DNA of 64,000 nt. It comes from Microcoleus sp. EPA2 (GTDB lineage Bacteria; Cyanobacteriota; Cyanobacteriia; Cyanobacteriales; Microcoleaceae). Position numbers and translations under genes: made by a program. The notes under the pieces are model-generated. The model was not told where the DNA came from, ran no database searches, and saw nothing but the letters and a program-made list of their open reading frames with translations. This document shows, in pieces, positions 45,001 through 54,005 of this stretch (the first letter of the stretch is position 1; each line of letters opens with the position of its first letter). Where the stretch lies: positions 51,896 to 115,895 of the forward strand of contig JAHRFD010000019.1 in NCBI GenBank assembly GCA_020882975.1, read 5' to 3'.

Positions 45001-46696
45001 TGATGCTTATGAGCCTGTTACCACTTGTCGCATTCCCTCGGTGGCAGTTTTGGCAAAAACAGCCACCGAGGGTCTAGGACAGCAAATAAGGGTCAATTCG
45101 GTGGGCGATCGACCACAGACTTTGCTGGTTGGGGAGTTGTTGCTGCAAAATTTCAAACTACCTTTGAAGGTGGGCATTCCCTATCTGCGGGAAACAGGAG
45201 TTGTCTATGAGCCTCTGTTGCAGCTTTCCCAGGAGCAGGCTATTTCTATCGCTTTGCCCCTCAACGGTTTGCGGGCGCTGTTGACTACTTTAAATCCCCG
45301 CTTACAGGGGCAGAATGATGATTTGTCAATGCCTAATTTCATCTGTCGAGCTTCGGGATTGGAGAAGGAAACTCTAGATCGAGCGCTGCAAAACTTACGC
45401 GGCGTAATTTTGGGAACTCCCGCCCATTGGTCCGATGCTTATCGGTTTAACCTGCGGGAGGCGGTTTTGGGTGCGGGACTGGTGGCCGAAGGTGAGCAAA
45501 TTTTTGTGGTGGAAGATGCGATCGCCACTTTGCTTTCTGCTGTAACTCCTGTGACAAATGCCTATTTTGGGCAGTCGGAAACCGGGGAATCGATCGCTGA
45601 GGAAAATCCCGGCTCTAACCGACAGTTAGTGCTTCATGCTTCGTCTTTTAGTGGGGGAACTTTGATTATAAATGCGGGGGCGACGACGGTGGAATTGGGT
45701 TTAGTTGATTTGCCCGAAAATAGTCAACATTTAAGTTATACTGATTTTGCTTGCCAAAGTTTTGCTTTTGCTGGCAATGCTTTCGATCAAGATATTATTT
45801 GTCAGTTATTAGCAAAAAATGAAACCTTTGGAATGTCGCTGGATTTACCTCGTCCTGGACATCCAGATTTACCCAGTCGTTATCAATTGCAGCAGCGCTT
45901 ACAAAGTTCCACTTTTGGTCTGCAATTGTTGGAAGCTGCCCGACATTTGAAGGTGATTTTGCAGCATCAAGAAAGCTTTGTTTTGGATATTGGCGAACAA
46001 CGTTGGAATGTGCGACGGAAGGATTTGGAAAGTCAGGTTTTAGTGCCTTTTGTGCAGCAGTTAAACCGAGAATTGAATGTTTTGTTGAGCCGTGTCGGAA
46101 TATCGCCGGTGGGCATAAATCAGGCTATTTGTGCTGGGGGAATGGGCGCTTGGCCGGCGATCGCCCGTTGGCTGCGACAGAAACTCCCGAATGCGATCGT
46201 AGTTCAATACCCAGAATTTGAGGATGTGAAAATCAGTCGCGTGGCTTGCGGATTGGCGAGTGTAGCTGTTTATCCTCAAATTTTAGATGCTTCGAGGCAT
46301 CAATACGGCAACTTTTTTATTCTGTGGGAATTAATGCAGGTGCTGGGGGAAGCAGCTATGAGGTTTGAGCAAATTTTGCAGTTATTGGAACGCCGTGGCG
46401 TGAATACTCGCACCTGTGAGTCCCGGATTTTGGGAATTTTGGCGGGAAATTGGACGGCGGGACTTTTGCCCGATCGCACCGATTTAATGTTGTTAGCGCC
46501 GGATTCTCAGCAAAATCCTGATTGGGAGGCGATCGGGGCTGCACCGCTATTTCTTCAAGAGGGCGATCGGACTTATAGTTTGAATATCCCACAGGCTTCT
46601 ATAGTGCGGGAATATTTGACGAAACTCGCCTCTAGCAGTCAGCAAAAAATCTTAGAACCCCTCACAATTGCTTGGGGTGTTCGGACAAATACTTAA
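42044..46696 (+). CDS. Giant coiled-coil / repeat / Hsp70-like ATPase-fold protein
   Basis: 1550 residues from TTG 42044 (LNSQKYKIQALIAEIDEVL), with AGAGG about 8 nt upstream. Residues about 85-290 are coiled coil. Residues about 340-930 are acidic and disordered, including six tandem 30-residue repeats (432-611) carrying LDSQGLDLFGELE. From about 947 to the end the fold is actin/Hsp70-like: HWYLSIDFGTCGLSAALVD (phosphate 1), GVILGTPAHWSDAYR, VVEDAIATLLSAV and AICAGGMGAWPAIARWL (adenosine motif). Probably a chaperone-like or cytoskeletal scaffold. Single gene. Confidence 0.85.
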   Translation: MNSQKYKIQALIAEIDEVLSKPVPRLPWTGSIDLVHQRQLLERVRTYLVSPDSKLMVPDKPANSPQMRPQPVPVPKVPLATNQHSATEQILQAVTGEISHLREKLTGPLQEDIEALRQQQQALVQEIKELEVRRQQQQSLAQQQAHQQQIISEFLQAVTSRLQETRLGNLSPNPQATTSDSLDVHPQAPGESSVPTSAPRLEQLQEFETEADRLLMRLDSTMHIVFEALQGNLESYQASLSQGLEKMHGLGQQSEMMFTALVSHLAQELGREASSYLQQPIDLSTLGNATFTSEILPNTSQTELATETPRAEMAIAHGNSSNQLEEQERLPYAGTEISSQFGQLKRDRTSVAISLPDLEENLFGSGPQVDPPTTPFPGAESETPSAKTDEEVEDVYANLFLEAEVAELDLENFVIENTATATESKLIPSENQPVVASESPLDSQGLDLFGELEFEDSSASHQPVVVSESPLDSQGLDLFGELEAEDSSASNQPVVASESPLDSQGLDLFGELEAEDSSASNQPVVASESSLDSQGLDLFGELEAEDSSASNQPVVASESSLDSQGLDLFGELEFDDYSASEQPVVASESSLDSQGLDLFGELEAEDSSESNSSFSGNDEALNATNELFQNLLHEDESEAGFLVGENSEELTLETPDLGRQQVTTPPLSPEPTIPKVEPQRLGNQGANPATASSQSELSATEVGTQTRSTSELPGALRSRGESSSTSQSAPTNLEPSNLAPEDFYIQASPDENLLPIESSQEEDVDRSLNLDSDILEQLESDLYSLEGLENTNPRPSPDSTTVKSGFFADAEANTANPFPEMAEAELGTLEDLFPDILQESSEDEIFTLEDDLDSDLLTQEEAANVSLDDILASLTPTQENPINSANPSPETAAETTRMRSNSPKSQKKNLISIESNKAASVPNSVASSIAPSFPESPTPAPPRPNSHWYLSIDFGTCGLSAALVDRQKHQLYPIYWEKQPSETSSNDAYEPVTTCRIPSVAVLAKTATEGLGQQIRVNSVGDRPQTLLVGELLLQNFKLPLKVGIPYLRETGVVYEPLLQLSQEQAISIALPLNGLRALLTTLNPRLQGQNDDLSMPNFICRASGLEKETLDRALQNLRGVILGTPAHWSDAYRFNLREAVLGAGLVAEGEQIFVVEDAIATLLSAVTPVTNAYFGQSETGESIAEENPGSNRQLVLHASSFSGGTLIINAGATTVELGLVDLPENSQHLSYTDFACQSFAFAGNAFDQDIICQLLAKNETFGMSLDLPRPGHPDLPSRYQLQQRLQSSTFGLQLLEAARHLKVILQHQESFVLDIGEQRWNVRRKDLESQVLVPFVQQLNRELNVLLSRVGISPVGINQAICAGGMGAWPAIARWLRQKLPNAIVVQYPEFEDVKISRVACGLASVAVYPQILDASRHQYGNFFILWELMQVLGEAAMRFEQILQLLERRGVNTRTCESRILGILAGNWTAGLLPDRTDLMLLAPDSQQNPDWEAIGAAPLFLQEGDRTYSLNIPQASIVREYLTKLASSSQQKILEPLTIAWGVRTNT
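43337..43876 (+). repeat. Six in-frame 90-bp tandem repeats
   Basis: The 90-bp unit begins CAGCCAGTAGTTGCCAGTGA and encodes QPVVASES(P/S)LDSQGLDLFGELE(A/F)(E/D)DSSAS plus one variable residue. Copies 2-4 are nearly identical in DNA, which indicates recent expansion. Confidence 0.95.
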
Positions 46697-46846
46697 TAGA
46701 TTCCCCATGCTCTATTCCCATTCAATAGCAACTATTGCTTTAGCCGCTGGTTCCTGTAGCAGTGAAACCGCCCAGCCTTGGGGGGTGGAGAGTTTCCTCC
46801 TGGTTGCTCCTAATCCATAGCATTGTTGCATCCAGGACTACCTTGA

Positions 46847-47914
46847 TTAATCATAGCTCAAACTTCCTCGCTTCATTTGTTCCCGTTCTATGGCCTCAAA
46901 CAAAGCCCGAAAATTTCCCGCCCCAAAACCTCCCGCTTGCACTTTTAGATCGTTAACTAAGGCAATTCGGCGTTCGATTATCTCAAAAAAGAATGTAGGT
47001 TCAGCAAAAATTGGCTGCGTAAAAATTTGCAACAGCAGGGCTGCGGGAGTCTCTTCCGGCCAATCTACTAAAACTTGAGCACTTACAATTTCTTGCCAAT
47101 CTTTTGGTACATAGTTTTGCTGTTGTTGTAATTCTTTATAATAAGTCCAGGGAACCGGCAGAAAAGGTAAACCGCGCGATCGCAAATCAGCAACAACTCC
47201 TACAATGCGATCGGTTTGCAAAGCCATATGTTGAATGCCCGGTCCTTGATTTGCATCCAAAAACTCTTGAATTTGAGAATTAGGTGATGCCGATTCATTA
47301 ATAGGCAATTGCACTCGACCTTCAGCATGAACCATGACTCGACTGCGTAAAGCCGATTTGTCAGTCTGAATATCAAAATTTTGCTTAGTCTGAAAACCTA
47401 GGACTCTTTGATACCAATTAACAGCAGTAGACAAATCCCCGGTTGCCACATTTAAAACTACGTGGTCAATATTAGTAAATAGTGGGATTTCGGCAGAATT
47501 AATGGATAGTGAACTATCACCACTTCCCTCAATCAAGGTGTGGCTTAAGTCTCCCCAACCAGCAATTTTTGCCCGCTTAAAACTGCCTCCTGCATTTATA
47601 CCTTTTTGAATCGGTTCCAGTAGTGTAGCACCTTCAGCGATCGCTCTAGCTATGGCAAATTCAATATTTTTTACCCGGAATCCCACATCGGCAATACCAG
47701 GAGGATGTAATTTCAACCAACTAGCGACAGGGCTAGAGGATGTCAATGGGGAAGATAAAACAAAACAGATATTGCCACTTGCGATCGCTTCACTATGAGT
47801 GTGGCTATTGGCATAACTTGCTGTGGCTTGAAAGCCTAATTTGCTCACAAACCAGTCCCGCGATTTTGCGGCATCTTCAGTATAGAATTGAATGCGATCG
47901 AACTCCATAATCAA
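46847..47914 (-). CDS. hppD: 4-hydroxyphenylpyruvate dioxygenase
   Basis: 355 residues, two VOC domains. Converts 4-hydroxyphenylpyruvate to homogentisate for tocopherol synthesis in cyanobacteria. Domain 1 begins FDRIQFYTEDAAKSRDWFVSKLGFQ. Domain 2 contains the iron ligands in IDHVVLNV, GIQHMALQT and FFFEIIERR. The C terminus FGAGNFRALFEAIEREQMKRG is the expected lid helix. Length is typical. Monocistronic as far as can be seen. Confidence 0.93.
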   Translation of the reverse strand: MIMEFDRIQFYTEDAAKSRDWFVSKLGFQATASYANSHTHSEAIASGNICFVLSSPLTSSSPVASWLKLHPPGIADVGFRVKNIEFAIARAIAEGATLLEPIQKGINAGGSFKRAKIAGWGDLSHTLIEGSGDSSLSINSAEIPLFTNIDHVVLNVATGDLSTAVNWYQRVLGFQTKQNFDIQTDKSALRSRVMVHAEGRVQLPINESASPNSQIQEFLDANQGPGIQHMALQTDRIVGVVADLRSRGLPFLPVPWTYYKELQQQQNYVPKDWQEIVSAQVLVDWPEETPAALLLQIFTQPIFAEPTFFFEIIERRIALVNDLKVQAGGFGAGNFRALFEAIEREQMKRGSLSYD

Positions 47915-48197
47915 TAATTGAAAATGGCTAGGGGGAAATTAACAAACTGTTTAGTCATTTTTATGTTTAATAAGGTTAATTGACTTAACAATAGCCTATA
48001 AACAGGAGCTCTGGTGTCTGCCTGAAGACTGAATCATGAAGATTGTAGATTTGGGATAGGGGATTGTGGATCGAAAGGGGAAATCGAAATATATCTTCAA
48101 TTATATGATAAATTTAAAATTTATCACCCCAGGTTCATCAGTCGTAACAATCTCAAATCTACAATCTCAAATCTACCATGGGTATGCTGCTTAAATT

Positions 48198-48905
48198 CTA
48201 GAAAAACAAATGACTTTCAGGCTGAATGTTAATTTCCATTGGGACTGCTTGTGGGTCCGCAGAAAGAGCAAACATAATGGCATTGGCAGCAGTTTCTGTA
48301 GTCAACATTTTTGACCTATCTACCTTCAAACTCACACTATCCCAAAAGGGAGAATCCACCCCACCAAAATAGAATAGCGTAAACTTGATACCATAGCGAC
48401 GCAATTCATCGGCCATGCACTTACTGAAACCAACTACCCCAAACTTGGAAGCACAATAAGCTGTTCCCATCGCCATCGAATGCTTACCCAAAATGCCGAT
48501 GACATTACAAATGTGACCTGATTTGTGGTCTTTCATCACATTAGCTGCTGCTTGAGATGTGTAAAAACTGCCTTTCAAATTCAAGTCAAGCATCGCATCT
48601 AAATCAGCGGGTTCTAACTTGTTCCACTGCTTGAGGATACCCGCACCAGCCGCATTTATCAATACATCAATTTGTCCGAAATGCTCTACAGTTTTCTGCA
48701 TCAGAGTTTGGACTTGTGACAACTGAGTAATATCTGTAGGTACTGTTAGTACCTTGGTGGTGGGGAATTCGGCGGCTATTGCGTCTAAACGACTGCTGTC
48801 TCTGGCTGCAAGCACTAGGATTGCACCTGCATCTGCCAGTTTGTGGGCTACCGCTGAACCAATCCCACCAGTAGCGCCCACAACAACCACAACTTTATTC
48901 TGCAT
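48198..48905 (-). CDS. Short-chain dehydrogenase/reductase
   Basis: 235 residues, classical SDR. Cofactor site [22 protein letters not shown] motif ([10 protein letters not shown]) and active site Y-x3-K ([12 protein letters not shown]). The C-terminal part ([37 protein letters not shown]) matches SDRs of the KR/3-oxoacyl-ACP reductase-like type. Substrate cannot be predicted. Confidence 0.92.
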   Translation of the reverse strand: MQNKVVVVVGATGGIGSAVAHKLADAGAILVLAARDSSRLDAIAAEFPTTKVLTVPTDITQLSQVQTLMQKTVEHFGQIDVLINAAGAGILKQWNKLEPADLDAMLDLNLKGSFYTSQAAANVMKDHKSGHICNVIGILGKHSMAMGTAYCASKFGVVGFSKCMADELRRYGIKFTLFYFGGVDSPFWDSVSLKVDRSKMLTTETAANAIMFALSADPQAVPMEINIQPESHLFF

Positions 48906-48972
48906 ATCCCTTTACATTTCTTTACATCGTGTTTGTATGATAACTCAAGTTATGAAAATTGGGCGAAGCGGC

Positions 48973-49109
48973 ATGGGGAATGGGGAATGGGGAATGGGGA
49001 ATTGGGAATGGGGAATGGGGAATGGGGAATTGGGAATGGGGAATTGGGAATTGGGAATAACGAATAACCAATAACTAATAACTAATAACCAATAACCAAT
49101 AACCAATAA
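48973..49109 (-). repeat. Composite heptamer arrays (CCCCATT)n and (GGTTATT)n
   Basis: On the plus strand, GGGGAAT/GGGAATT heptamers run from 48973 to about 49057 and switch to AATAACC/AATAACT heptamers up to 49109. The second array begins on the minus strand exactly at the TAG stop of the NYN gene. Confidence 0.93.
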
Positions 49110-50516
49110 CTATTTCAGAGAAACTTGCCAGCCTTTATCTACTTTTTGGATTTGGAGAGAAGTGCAAGATTGCAAAAATTTAGGGAATTTTCTACTGAGA
49201 TTGAATTCCTTAATTATTTGAGTAATTTGTTTACCATATTGTCGGTGAAATTCGCTACCTACATTTGAGAGAAATACAGAATTAGCTGGAGAGTTTCTGG
49301 TGAGGTCTTTCACGATTTGGACAATGGCTGTTTCCAAGTCTTCAAGAGAATTAATACTTGCCAAACTAGCTGGGACTGCCATGCTGTTAGGTGAACTTTC
49401 TTTGTTGATTATTGGTGGTTTTGGTGACTGTTTTACCTCAAACAAAGTTACATAGGCTTGAGAATTTTCTGAGGGTTGGTGAACCACAAATTCCGTGGGA
49501 TATTTAATAAATATATCTCTGGTTTTAGTACCTAGGAGATGAGTTGCTACAACTTGATTGAGGGCTGAACCGTAATTTTCTTTAAATAAAACTGAAATCC
49601 TGGAAAGTTTTACCCACTGAGCTGATGTGCGTTGTTGTTCTGTTTTGATTAATTCTTTTAGATTGAGAATTAATTTTTCGATGGGGTCAGGTTCGTTTAC
49701 AGATACAAGGGAATGGGTTTCAGTTTGTCCTGTTTTGCTATTTAAAACTATGATTTTATCTACTTGTTTGCGGACTTGAAAAACTGTTAATCCGTGAGCT
49801 TGGAGAGTATTGCTGAGGTGGGTCAATGCGCGATCGGACGAACAGACCAAAATCTCCTTGGCTGTGGGATAATGGACAAAAATAGATGCTCCAACGGTAG
49901 CCATTTTTAAATCGGCACTGTCTTTTCCGGGGGGAACATGAATAAGTTGATAGCCGCGTTGGTGAAATTCAGCATCTTTTTTACCCATGCTGCGCCAATT
50001 GGCAAAGGCAACTTTAATTTGGATGGGATACTGGCAAATTCCCTCTAGGAATTTTTCGGTTTCGAGATTGAGTTGCAAGTTTTCGACATCTAGCAGCAGG
50101 ATGGCTATGCCGACGCCAAATGAGAGTGTTGGAACAGTGGGAGTTGGAGATTTCGATGGGGCTGAGTTATTGGATTTAGCTGGTGCTATGGGGGCTTCGG
50201 CAAGTTGCTGAATTTTGGCGATTAATTTGGTGAATTGAGCCGAATTAATGAATTCAGGAATCAAGAGGATTTGGAGGTATTTTTTGGCAGTTAGCAGGAT
50301 TGAATCTACATCTTTTGCTAATCTGAAACTTTTGGTAAATTTGAAAATCAAAATTGACTGAAAATCAGGTTTGGCCCACTGGGTTTTCCTGTATTTTTCA
50401 GCTATCCATTCGGGGTGCTTGGATTGAATGGAAACTAGAGTTTGAGCTAGATAGCGACTGATGGCGCTGAATGCGGCAGATTCTTGAGTCGCCAGCAAGG
50501 GGTTATGAGCGGGCAT
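49110..50516 (-). CDS. NYN-domain (LabA/DUF88-like) protein with LOTUS-like C terminus
   Basis: 468 residues from ATG 50516 (ATG 50528 also possible). The middle (about 145-280) is a NYN/PIN-like RNase fold: GIAILLLDVENLQLNLETEKFLEG with the first Asp, PPGKDSADLKMATVGASIFVHYP with the second acidic cluster, and VCSSDRALTHLSNTLQAHGL. Two downstream segments (ISVLFKENYGSALNQVV and GSEFHRQYGKQITQIIKEF) look like OST-HTH/LOTUS RNA-binding modules. The N-terminal ~130 residues are of unknown fold. Predicted RNA-targeting protein. A paralogue lies at 56526-57695. Confidence 0.8.
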   Translation of the reverse strand: MPAHNPLLATQESAAFSAISRYLAQTLVSIQSKHPEWIAEKYRKTQWAKPDFQSILIFKFTKSFRLAKDVDSILLTAKKYLQILLIPEFINSAQFTKLIAKIQQLAEAPIAPAKSNNSAPSKSPTPTVPTLSFGVGIAILLLDVENLQLNLETEKFLEGICQYPIQIKVAFANWRSMGKKDAEFHQRGYQLIHVPPGKDSADLKMATVGASIFVHYPTAKEILVCSSDRALTHLSNTLQAHGLTVFQVRKQVDKIIVLNSKTGQTETHSLVSVNEPDPIEKLILNLKELIKTEQQRTSAQWVKLSRISVLFKENYGSALNQVVATHLLGTKTRDIFIKYPTEFVVHQPSENSQAYVTLFEVKQSPKPPIINKESSPNSMAVPASLASINSLEDLETAIVQIVKDLTRNSPANSVFLSNVGSEFHRQYGKQITQIIKEFNLSRKFPKFLQSCTSLQIQKVDKGWQVSLK

Positions 50517-50700
50517 AGCTCTCCACAATGCAGGATGGTTTCTAAATCTATCTTGACACTCTCAGGTCTAAAGACACGCTCGATTGGTGACTCCAGCAGC
50601 AGGCTTGCTCAGAGAGGATTGGAAAGCTCAGACTAGAGGTCGATGCTCACGCCTGTGTTGCTTGGATAAACGTCCAAAGGTTCTAGTATGCCCTATAATT

Positions 50701-51972
50701 CTAGTTTTTCGCCAGTAGTCGGACGATCGCGCGCCATATCAAACCAACAATAATTAAGGTTAACCCAATCAGCCAAATTTGCCTCTGGACCCAAAAAGCC
50801 AGAAACAAACAGGAAGCTAAACCTACTATAGCGAGCCATTGGGGGTAAAGTCTGTGGGTGGGGGAAAGTTGCAGGGCGGCGAGGTTGGTGATAGCGTAGT
50901 AGATCAAAATGCTAAAAGCGCTAAATGACCAAGTGGTTTGGACATCGCCGATGAGGATTAAAAGCGCGATCGCCACTTCCACGACCACCACAGCTACATA
51001 GGGAGTTGTCCCAGAGGGGTTGAGACGCGCCAAGACTCTCGGCATATCCCGACGTCGCCCCATCGCCAGCAACACCCGCGACAGCCCTAAAATTAAGTTC
51101 AGCAGCACTCCCAGCATGGCGGTAATAGCCCCAACAGCTAGCAGTTGAGAAACTCCCGGAATTCGGAAACTGCGGGCGATGACTTCCAAAGGTGCAGCAG
51201 TGGTGGCTGTTTGCAGGGACAATTGAGCGGGACCACCCACGCCAACAAAGACTATTGCTACCGCCATGTAAAGGAGCATTGTCAGCACCAAAGTGAAAAT
51301 TATGGCTTTGGGAATGGTTTGCTTCGGTTCCCGCACTTCCTCACTCATGGTGGTGATGCGCGCGTAACCGCTATAGGCCACAAACATCAGGGCGGTGGCG
51401 TGGAGGATGGATGCGATCGAACTATCATTCTGTACAGTCGGCATTTCCGAGCTTAGCTCTGGTAAACCAGCCATGACGAACACTGTCAGAGACACCAGTG
51501 TAACTGAGACTATGACAGTATTGGTAATATGCGATCGCCTTATACCAGTTAATACCACCAGAGTGAGGGTGGCGAGGGCGACTAAGGCTGTTAAGATGAG
51601 ATAAGTGCGATCGGCTACACCAATTAGATTTAAAAAATACCCCGCAAAACCCAAAGCAGCAGTAGCCGCCGAAGCCATTTTAGCTAACAAAAACATCCAT
51701 CCCGCCGTAAAACCCAGCCAAGGATTCAGATATTTGTAACCATATTCATAAGTACCGCCACTAACAGGATGACTTGCAGCTAATTGAGCACTGTTGAGGC
51801 CATTGCAAACAGCAACTAAAGCAGCAATAGCCACAGCCAAAATCACTCCAGGCCCTGCAATTTGTGCAGCCATCCCGATACTCACAAATACTCCCGTACC
51901 GACAATGGAGCCGAGCCCCATCAGAGTCGCACCGAAAACACCTAATTCTCGCTTTAGTAATTGTGAAGACAT
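50701..51972 (-). CDS. APC-family amino-acid permease
   Basis: 423 residues from ATG 51972 (MSSQLLKRELGVFGATLMGLGSIVGTGVFVSIG); ATG 52005 is less likely. Twelve hydrophobic segments can be drawn. TM1 contains the unwound GSIVGTG substrate-binding motif. AASHPVSGGTYEYGYKYLNPWLGFTAGW and ITTMSEEVREPKQTIPKAI are typical of the APC superfamily (cationic amino-acid or fructoselysine-type). Transport substrate unknown. Downstream of the pst operon on the same strand. Confidence 0.9.
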   Translation of the reverse strand: MSSQLLKRELGVFGATLMGLGSIVGTGVFVSIGMAAQIAGPGVILAVAIAALVAVCNGLNSAQLAASHPVSGGTYEYGYKYLNPWLGFTAGWMFLLAKMASAATAALGFAGYFLNLIGVADRTYLILTALVALATLTLVVLTGIRRSHITNTVIVSVTLVSLTVFVMAGLPELSSEMPTVQNDSSIASILHATALMFVAYSGYARITTMSEEVREPKQTIPKAIIFTLVLTMLLYMAVAIVFVGVGGPAQLSLQTATTAAPLEVIARSFRIPGVSQLLAVGAITAMLGVLLNLILGLSRVLLAMGRRRDMPRVLARLNPSGTTPYVAVVVVEVAIALLILIGDVQTTWSFSAFSILIYYAITNLAALQLSPTHRLYPQWLAIVGLASCLFLAFWVQRQIWLIGLTLIIVGLIWRAIVRLLAKN

Positions 51973-52022
51973 AATTATAGCCAGGAAAATGCCCGCTCCA
52001 CCCAAATATTTGTCCCTGGTGG

Positions 52023-52041
52023 AACAGGCAAAATGCCTGTT
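52023..52041 (-). terminator. Hairpin at the end of the pst operon
   Basis: AACAGGCA-AAA-TGCCTGTT, a perfect 8-bp stem, 26 bp beyond the pstB stop. No U-tract follows on the minus strand, so it may be a 3'-stabilising or processing hairpin. Confidence 0.4.
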
Positions 52042-52066
52042 ATCAAATAAGTTCTAGATGCCAGTA

Positions 52067-52918
52067 TCAACCAAAACGACCTTGAATATAATCCCTGGTA
52101 CTGGGATTGCTTGCCGAAGTAAAAATCCGACTTGTCGGCCCAAATTCAATCATGCGGCCGATGCGACTTTCATCAGTATTAAAAAATGCCGTGTAATCAG
52201 AAACACGAGCAGCCTGCTGCATATTGTGAGTCACAATCACCACAGTTAACTGTTGCCGCAGAGTCTGAAATAGCTCCTCAATCTTCATTGTAGAAATCGG
52301 GTCCAAAGCCGAACAAGGTTCATCCATCAGCAAAATTTTTGGTTTCACAGCTAGAGCACGAGCAATGCAAAGTCGCTGCTGCTGTCCACCAGAAATCCCC
52401 TGAGCCGATTTCTTCAAATTATCTTTGACCTCATCCCAAAGCGCGGCGCTTTTCAGTGCAGATTCTACAATTTCATCTAATTCTGCTTTACTTTTTTTGC
52501 CAAATATTCTCACTCCATAAGCAATATTATCATAGATACTTAGTGGAAAAGGATTTGGTCTTTGAAACACCATCCCAATTTGGCGACGCAGACTATTAAT
52601 ATTCACTTTAGGACTGTAAATATCCTGTCCAAAAAACTCAACCCTTCCTTTGATGATTACTTTTCCTTCCAATTCCCCAATCCGGTTAAGAGCCTTCAGA
52701 AAAGTTGATTTACCACAACCAGAAGGTCCAATAATAGCCGTGACTTGTGGGTGAGGAATATTCATCGACAAATTTTCCAGAACTTTGTGAGTTCCGTAGT
52801 AAAAACTCAAGTCCTGAACCCGCAAGGCTGGCATTGCCTTGGGGTCAATTTCCTGGGCGGTATCTGCCGAAAAATTATGGGTATTTTTTCCAGTTGTCAA
52901 GTTACTTTCAAGTGTCAT
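52067..52918 (-). CDS. pstB: Phosphate ABC transporter ATP-binding protein
   Basis: 283 residues. Walker [21 protein letters not shown]-loop [21 protein letters not shown], signature [17 protein letters not shown], Walker [16 protein letters not shown] and H-loop [20 protein letters not shown] are all diagnostic of PstB. Energises phosphate import through PstA/PstC. Last gene of pstSCAB, 104 bp after pstA. Confidence 0.97.
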   Translation of the reverse strand: MTLESNLTTGKNTHNFSADTAQEIDPKAMPALRVQDLSFYYGTHKVLENLSMNIPHPQVTAIIGPSGCGKSTFLKALNRIGELEGKVIIKGRVEFFGQDIYSPKVNINSLRRQIGMVFQRPNPFPLSIYDNIAYGVRIFGKKSKAELDEIVESALKSAALWDEVKDNLKKSAQGISGGQQQRLCIARALAVKPKILLMDEPCSALDPISTMKIEELFQTLRQQLTVVIVTHNMQQAARVSDYTAFFNTDESRIGRMIEFGPTSRIFTSASNPSTRDYIQGRFG

Positions 52919-53022
52919 TATTTTCAGTTATGTAGGGTTAATAGTAAACTTTGAGATGTAGATAACTATCTCGCTAATTGTTGGCTGACTGTTCCCGAAG
53001 GGAGACCTATAATTAATGAGAA

Positions 53023-54003
53023 TTATCTATTTTGCAAGCGTTTGCGTGTCACCGCACGAGAGGCAACGCTAGCAATCAAAACCATGCCTAAAAGCACAGA
53101 AGCCGCCGTCCAAGCCAATTCATTCTGTTCCTTGTAAGGAGAACTGGCATAACTGTATATTAATACTGACATAGAAGGAGTTGGAGTCAGAAGCGTCCCC
53201 GGAATTTCTTGGATTTTCGAGAGAGTTTCTGCACCAAGGGGAGACTGAGTTATTTCTCCCAATTTCTCAATCAAAGGAGGCCAAAACTGGCTGGACAAAG
53301 CAGTAACGATGAGTGGTGCGGTTTCGCCGGCGGCGCGGGAAGCGGCGAGCAAAACGCCTGTGGTAATCGTCGGGAGTGCCGAGGGAATGATAATCCGAAA
53401 GATAGTTTGAAAACGTCCGGCTCCCAAACCTCCTGAAGCGAGCCGATAAGAAGTAGGGACTAATTTTAATGCTTGTTCTGTTGTCAAGGCGACAACGGGA
53501 AGCATAATAATACCCAGAGCGATACCGCCAGCTAATCCTGAAAATACTTTGGTTGTAACGACAATTAAAGCGTAAGTAAAGACTCCCACAACAATGGAAG
53601 GAACGCTGCTGAGAATGACGGTGATAAAGCGAATGGCATTTGCCATCCCTTTATTTTCTCTGCCAAATTCTGACAAAAATATTCCGGTCATTACCCCGAT
53701 TGGGACACTAAATAAGGTTGCAATTCCTACCATTAAAGCCGTGCCCAGAATCGCATTGGCAAATCCGTTGGGCTGGTCTTCAACTCCTACTGGTGCTGGC
53801 AGGGAAACTAAAACGTCCCAGCTTAAATGTGTTAATCCTTCCCCCAGGATTTTGTATAAAATAGCGAACAAAGGCAGCAGAGCTAAGGCTGTGAGACCAA
53901 AGGCAATAACAGTCATTCCTCGGCTAAAAAAGTTTCTACCTAGGGACAGGGGATTGTAAATTTCTGCATCCAGAATAGTTGGTGTTTTTTGTGCTTGATT
54001 CAT
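53023..54003 (-). CDS. pstA: Phosphate ABC transporter permease PstA
   Basis: 326 residues, six membrane segments. GIFLSEFGRENKGMANAIRFITVILSSVPSIVVGVFTYALIV and the EAA-like loop LASGGLGAGRFQTIFRIIIPSALPTITTGVLLAASRAAGETAPLI are typical of PstA. Forms the inner-membrane channel with PstC. Begins 2 bp after pstC ends, so translation is coupled. Confidence 0.96.
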   Translation of the reverse strand: MNQAQKTPTILDAEIYNPLSLGRNFFSRGMTVIAFGLTALALLPLFAILYKILGEGLTHLSWDVLVSLPAPVGVEDQPNGFANAILGTALMVGIATLFSVPIGVMTGIFLSEFGRENKGMANAIRFITVILSSVPSIVVGVFTYALIVVTTKVFSGLAGGIALGIIMLPVVALTTEQALKLVPTSYRLASGGLGAGRFQTIFRIIIPSALPTITTGVLLAASRAAGETAPLIVTALSSQFWPPLIEKLGEITQSPLGAETLSKIQEIPGTLLTPTPSMSVLIYSYASSPYKEQNELAWTAASVLLGMVLIASVASRAVTRKRLQNR

Positions 54004-54005
54004 GT

